Positions 59,081 to 64,000 of a DNA stretch of 64,000 bases are shown here, in pieces; position 1 is the first letter of the stretch; the number at the start of each line of letters is the position of its first letter. Made by a program: the position numbers and the translations under genes. Location of the stretch: the NCBI GenBank assembly GCA_033961575.1, contig CM066728.1, positions 107,526,852 to 107,590,851 on the forward strand. The letters are read 5' to 3'. Source of the stretch: Aselliscus stoliczkanus (Eukaryota > Chordata > Mammalia > Chiroptera > Hipposideridae). The notes under the pieces are model-generated. The model was not told where the DNA came from. It made no database searches and saw only the letters and a list, made by a program, of their open reading frames with translations.

Positions 59081-61271
59081 TAATTAGTCGATTTTATTAT
59101 GAAACAAGTTTCAGCAATAATTAGGCATCAATGTAATAAAAATAATACCTTGGATTTTAAATCTATGGAAGGAATATGAAATTTCATCAAATTTGAAACC
59201 ATATGCTCAAAAGCTCATAGTTTAGTGTGATTTAATAATAAAGAAAATTTACAATGGAGACTAATTCCTGGCAGAACCGTAGCTTCTGAGCTCTTCTTCT
59301 GAGGCAAGAATATTAAAATTGGGAGGAAAACAAAGGGACAAAAATTACCAAGAAAAATCCAGACCTAATCATTATATCAGGAACGGAAGAAGCAACTAGC
59401 TGGGCTCCTAGGAGATAAATTGCACCATTTGGCACATAATCACTTTGTTTAGGAAACACTACATTCAGAGGGAATGATATCTGGGAGGAAAAACATCCTT
59501 TTAATCTTATCAGTACCAGCTCTGCACCTGGAGTTTGGAGCCAGCGTCCTCTCCCTTCATTAGAAGCTCAACTTCAAAGCCCGAAAAGACTCTGAGAATC
59601 GAAGCTGTTTACAATCATTTCTCTCCCTTTGCAAGCTGAGCTGTGTGGGTACGGAGAGGCAGCCCCACCAGATCCCCCGCCGAAATGAGGGCTTCTAGAA
59701 AATACAGAAGCTGACTCTTATGGTAAAATAATTCACCCGGTAAAGTTAACAACTTATATTGACCCCCTACCATCACATGTCTAAAATTCATTTCTCCTGT
59801 GTTTTCTTTTAAACTTCATAGAGCTGCGGGGACCATGCATATGCTCAGTAGACTTTTCCTGTAAAAAAGAGGTTGATTTTATTATATAATAAGCAAAGCG
59901 CAGTAAATATTTCCAACTTCGATTGCAGGGTGGGGGATTGGGGAAATCCGGAAATCATTCAACGATAGCACATTTACCAGGATCTTAACACTTTACCCTC
60001 TCCTTAGGCCATGAAATGCAAAGTCAGCACCTTGTAATGCTTAGCCTAAGATGCTCTACTATTAAAGACATAATTTCCTTTTGTCTCCTGTCTCAAAAGA
60101 ATGAGGAAAAAACTATTTACATATATTGGCTATCTACTTCATGGCTGTTGACTATTTTCCCTGTTATCTTTAAGTTAATAAGCACAGAATCCCTCACATG
60201 TCCATAAAGAGATTATTCCCAGCTATTTGATTGTGTTGTCATTTTTCTTTGCGAATTCTTTAAGGTGCTCCATTAGACAAACAGAACCAAATGGACCACA
60301 TTATTGCTGCTCACCTGGGAGCCCCTCTGAACTTGCGGAGTTAACACATATATTCTTGTCGGGATGGAATGTTATTTGGTGGGACTATTTGGTGTCATCG
60401 ATTGATTCCACCAACCCAGCTGACTGGGTGTGTGTCTTCCCCCTCATTGCTGAAAGTGCTCCTCTCTGAAAACTATACCGGGGAAGAAAATGTATGTGAT
60501 TCCCATCAGCATCTTGTGTTCCCCACTCCCTCTAAAGCTCCCCTCTGGGAGACTGCACCAGCTCACTCAGAGCCACTCCCTATGGAGGACAGAATGTCCT
60601 TGAGCAGGGCCACACGACTTCCCTTTGCCAGTGAAATACGAGTGTTCTGGATGGAAGTTCTAACAGCCAGTACATGCTCCCTTTCTCCTCATCTGTGATA
60701 ATGGAAGCAGGAAGCCCCTGCCTGGATGCCTCGATCCCTGAATAATTAAAATGACCAGGGTCTGCAGCGGACAATGTGTGCAAGAAACCAACTTGGTCAT
60801 GTAGCCACTGAGAGCTTTTTATGGATGTTTCTACTGCATGACCCAACCTATCCTGTCTGACACCTCACCAGTCACGCTGGAAATATTGATGACTTTGTCT
60901 CCCTGGATTCCATAGACCACTCATGACCATCAGTGACTTTCACGTTTGGTTGGCATCAGAAACTACTCCTGATCTACTGGTTCAGTTGAAAGAGGAGATG
61001 GAGTATTTGGAGTCAGCTCAGTTGGCAGTTTCCCATAGCTCAAGTTCAACCATAAAAACGGAACAGTGGATTTTGAGGGAAACAAACAATGATGACAAGG
61101 TTTGGTAGATCTCTCGTTTGATGGGACACTGAAGGTATTGCAGATGTAAAACAGAGTGGGACACAGGGCGTCCAGAATGAGGTCTTATGCGGAGGAGCAG
61201 CTGGAGGGGCAGCAACAAGGTTTTGGGCAGGAATGCTACCCTAGAACTCATGACAATTTAATGTGGGACTG
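59081..61271. other. Unique, repeat-poor intergenic sequence
   Basis: No repeat family, gene or RNA was recognised over 2.2 kb. AT-rich and lacking repeat decay signatures, so it is a candidate for conserved non-coding elements, without direct evidence. Confidence 0.4.
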
Positions 61272-61733
61272 AATTAGTCAGGGTTCTCCAGAGAAACAGA
61301 ATCAACAGGATGTGTGTGTATAGGTGTATGTATTTATATGTAAGTATAATATTTACTATGAGGAATTAGCTCATGTGATTATGGAGGCTGAAAAGTCCCA
61401 TATCTTTGCTCTGCAAAGCTGGTGGCATAGGTCCAGTGCCAGTCTTAAGGCCTGAGAACCAGGAGTGGTAGCAGTGTGAGCCCCAATCTGAGGGCAGAAG
61501 GCTCATGTCTCAGCTCAAGCTGTTAGGCAGGGAGGGAGAATTCTCTCTTCCTTTACCTTTTTGTTCTCTTCAAGCCCTCAACAGATTGGATGCAATCTGC
61601 TTTACTCAGTGTACCAAGTCAGGTGCTAAGCTCTCCCAGAAACACCTCAGGGACGCATTCAGAATAAGGTCTAACTAAGTAGCTGTGGCCCTGTGACCCA
61701 GTCAGGCTGACGTAAAATTAACCATCACAGGCA
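61272..61733 (-). mobile_element. LTR-like mammalian repeat, probably ERVL-related, subfamily uncertain
   Basis: AGTCAGGGTTCTCCAGAGAA, a TG/TA-rich stretch, GATTATGGAGGCTGAAAAGT, CCTTTTTGTTCTCTTCAAG-like sequence and terminal AAAATTAACCATCACAG form a familiar old LTR-like repeat. Orientation is assigned by recollection and is uncertain. Confidence 0.65.
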
Positions 61734-61759
61734 TTAGGACTCTTTCCTCATGTGGTATC

Positions 61760-63340
61760 AAGGAAATTGGGTGGGTGTGCATCTACATACATATTGCTAT
61801 TATTGATCCACAGCATACACCCAGAAATGCACACAAATGATAAGGATACAGCTCAGTGAATTTTCACAAAGAGGATGCACCATGTAAGCAGTACTCAGAA
61901 GAGACACACTATTACCAGGACTCCCTCTCATGCATCTTCCCTCCTACTTAAGAACAATTATTTTTCTGACTTCTAAAACAGATTGCATTTCCCTGCTATG
62001 TTTGGTTTCTTTTTTTCAAGATTGTGTTTGTGACATTCATCCATGTATGGCTGTGTATAGTTCATTCATTATCATAGCTGCATAGCATTCCTCATGTGGC
62101 TATATACTGTAATTTATGCATTCTACTATTGATGGGCATTTGAGTAGCTTTCAATTTGGGGCTATTACAAATAGTGCTGCAATTAATATTCTGATTCATG
62201 TCTTTTGATGAATATACACTTACAATCCTGTTGGGCACATGCCTTGCAGTAGAATTGCTGGATCACAGGGTATGTGTTATGTTCAGTTTTAATATTGTGC
62301 CCAAGACATTTTCCAAATTAGTTACACTCCCACCAGCAGTGTATGAGGGTCTCACCTATTGCATATCCTTTCTAACCCTTGGTGGTTTTCATCCTTCTCA
62401 CTTTATAGTCATTTTGGTAGGTGTGTGTTGATATTGTGGTTTTAATTCACATTTCCCTGTTGTCTCTTGGGCATCTTATATTTATTTGCCTTTGGAGTAT
62501 TCTTTTTTTTAGTGCCTCCTTGATTGTTTTGCACTTTGGGCTATGGGGTTGTCTGCCTTCTTTCTTGAGGATTTATTAATGTTCTTTATATATTATAGAT
62601 ACGAGTCCTTTCTCAGATGCATAATTTTCAAAACTTTTTCTCACTCCATCGGTTTCCCTTTCAATCTGTTCATGGTTTCTTGACATACAAAAGTTTTTAA
62701 TCTTAATGTGGCTCCAATGTATCATTTTTTTCTCTTTATGGCTAGCATTTTGTGGGGCTTGTTTAGAAACCTGTATCTACTCCACAGTCATGAATATGCT
62801 TTCTTATATTTTCTTCTGAAGTATTTATTATTTCACCATTTGCATGTAGCGCTGCACTTCACCTGTAATTGATTTTTGTGTTTAGTGTGATATAGGGTTT
62901 AAGAATCATTGTTTTCTATGTGGATCTCCAGTGGGTTCAGCAAAATCAGTCAGAAGGCCCTCTTTTCCTCCTGCCCAGCTGTGTCACTTTGGGTCACATA
63001 TCAGGTGACTTCATACGTGTGAGTCTAGTGTCCAGACTTTTTATTCTGATGCATGGATCTATTCATCTAACTTTGCACTGTATTAATTATCATAGTTTTA
63101 TAATCATGACACATATTGCATTTCAAAGTTATTTTCTTAACACAAATTCACTGGAAAAGAAGCAATGGTTCAGATGATATGGAATATATCTTGGGAGCTC
63201 TTAGCACATACAATCAAATGCCCTCAAAAGATTACACATCCTCTAATGCTGTTTTTAGTTATTATTCTACTTGTTTGTCCTCATTTTTCCAACTTTTGGT
63301 TCTAGCATTTTTAAAAATTGCACCAAAATGCACCTATCAG
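61760..63340 (-). mobile_element. Old L1 LINE fragment, antisense
   Basis: TTTGTGACATTCATCCATGT, GTGCTGCAATTAATATTCTG, GTAGAATTGCTGGATCACAG and TTAGTTACACTCCCACCAGC follow reverse-strand L1M order. Frames are broken. Confidence 0.85.
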
Positions 63341-63351
63341 CAGTGATGTTG

Positions 63352-63535
63352 AGAACCGCCATTTACTCCATTATACACCAGGCACTGTGTTAGCAATTCT
63401 CTCAAGAGATCTGCATCTTGGTTTTTATGTTCCCCATTTCCCATATTAAAAAAACCCTGCGGCTCAGGATGATCACCTGACTCACTCAAAGCTGCCCAGG
63501 CAGCACGTGTCAGACACGCACTTTCAGTCCCTACG
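63352..63535 (-). mobile_element. MIR SINE, antisense
   Basis: ACACCAGGCACTGTGTTAGC, a TCCCCATTTCCCATATTA-like core and TCAAAGCTGCCCAGGCAGCA are reverse-complement MIR. Confidence 0.65.
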
Positions 63536-64000
63536 TGGCTCTCTCCACTTGTTTTCTCCACCGTGCTGTTGTATTCATTTGCAATTCTTCAATGGCAAAG
63601 TAGGTGGAAGTGTTTCTCACTGCGGGCCTCGGAGCTCCACACCCTTCATTGCTCTGATTCTTGTGCCCCTCTCAGGGGCAATGACAATTCATGAGGCTTC
63701 TTTCTGGCTGGGGCGCCCTGCGTATTTTATCCTTCCACCCACGTCCAGCCAGGAGAGAATACCTGTAATGCTGCCCTTTGCACCGACACCCGTTTATCAG
63801 GGGCCCGTGGTCTAAGGGAACTAGTTAAGCACAGATTGAGAAAATTTATTGATGATTAAACTGCCATTCCTCATGTGTAGGTGAGGAGAAAGATGTGTAG
63901 GTAGCCAGTTTGCAGGGGATTGAGAACATGCTGGGAGGCAGCTGTTTGATGAACATGGGGGTTGCAAAGGCCTCTGGGAGGCCAGGGCTCGAGATCCGTG
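63536..64000. other. Unique intergenic sequence at window edge
   Basis: No gene or repeat recognised. A 102-codon frame at 63507-63815 has no recognisable domain. Confidence 0.4.

Overview
The window is vertebrate nuclear DNA, mammalian and most probably from a bat. The mammalian call rests on an intact single-exon bitter taste receptor and on placental-mammal repeats (MIR, L2, MER5A, MER20, MLT1/MST LTRs, old L1). The bat call is an inference from two features. One is a young tRNA-derived SINE beginning GGGCCGGC with a CCAGTGACACTGCCCTC 3' domain, which resembles the chiropteran VES/Rhin-type SINEs as I remember them. The other is an L1 3' tail at about 22.86-22.96 kb of a kind I associate with bats. 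No species can be named.

There is one convincing protein-coding gene: TAS2R1 on the + strand at 34485-35384 (299 codons plus stop, no intron in the coding region, all TAS2R landmark motifs present). In human, TAS2R1 lies on 5p15.31 in a gene-poor interval next to SEMA5A, so a mostly non-coding window fits conserved synteny. No exon of a neighbouring gene was recognised.

Layout: 0-2.4 kb holds unique DNA, an 80-bp mariner-type MITE, a SINE and a MER5A copy. 2.4-6.1 kb is a long antisense L1 fragment (3' UTR and end of ORF2) with a young SINE nested in it. 6-17 kb carries MIR, L2, several MLT1 LTRs (one inserted into a MIR), a Tigger/mariner-like DNA transposon and microsatellites. 17-23 kb is L1-rich and has one short coding-like remnant. 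23-33 kb is mainly unique sequence with MIR/L2 pieces, an AT-rich inverted-repeat cluster at 26.4-26.6 kb and a polypurine tract at 30.0 kb. 33-35.4 kb has a MER20 inserted into an L2, a 226-bp Tc1/mariner-type MITE and TAS2R1. 35.4-43 kb is mostly unique DNA with one SINE. 43.3-44.8 kb has a 239-codon open frame of unknown meaning followed by a G-rich minisatellite with a 67-bp higher-order period. 45-64 kb is a mosaic of SINE, L2, antisense L1, MaLR LTRs and unique DNA.

The genes do not form a pathway; only one is present. The most interesting signals are the two TA-flanked MITE-like elements, the lineage-specific SINE family with clear target-site duplications, the intact TAS2R1, and the structured minisatellite. 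Repeat family names come from memory of consensus sequences, not from a search, and boundaries are approximate unless a target-site duplication fixes them.
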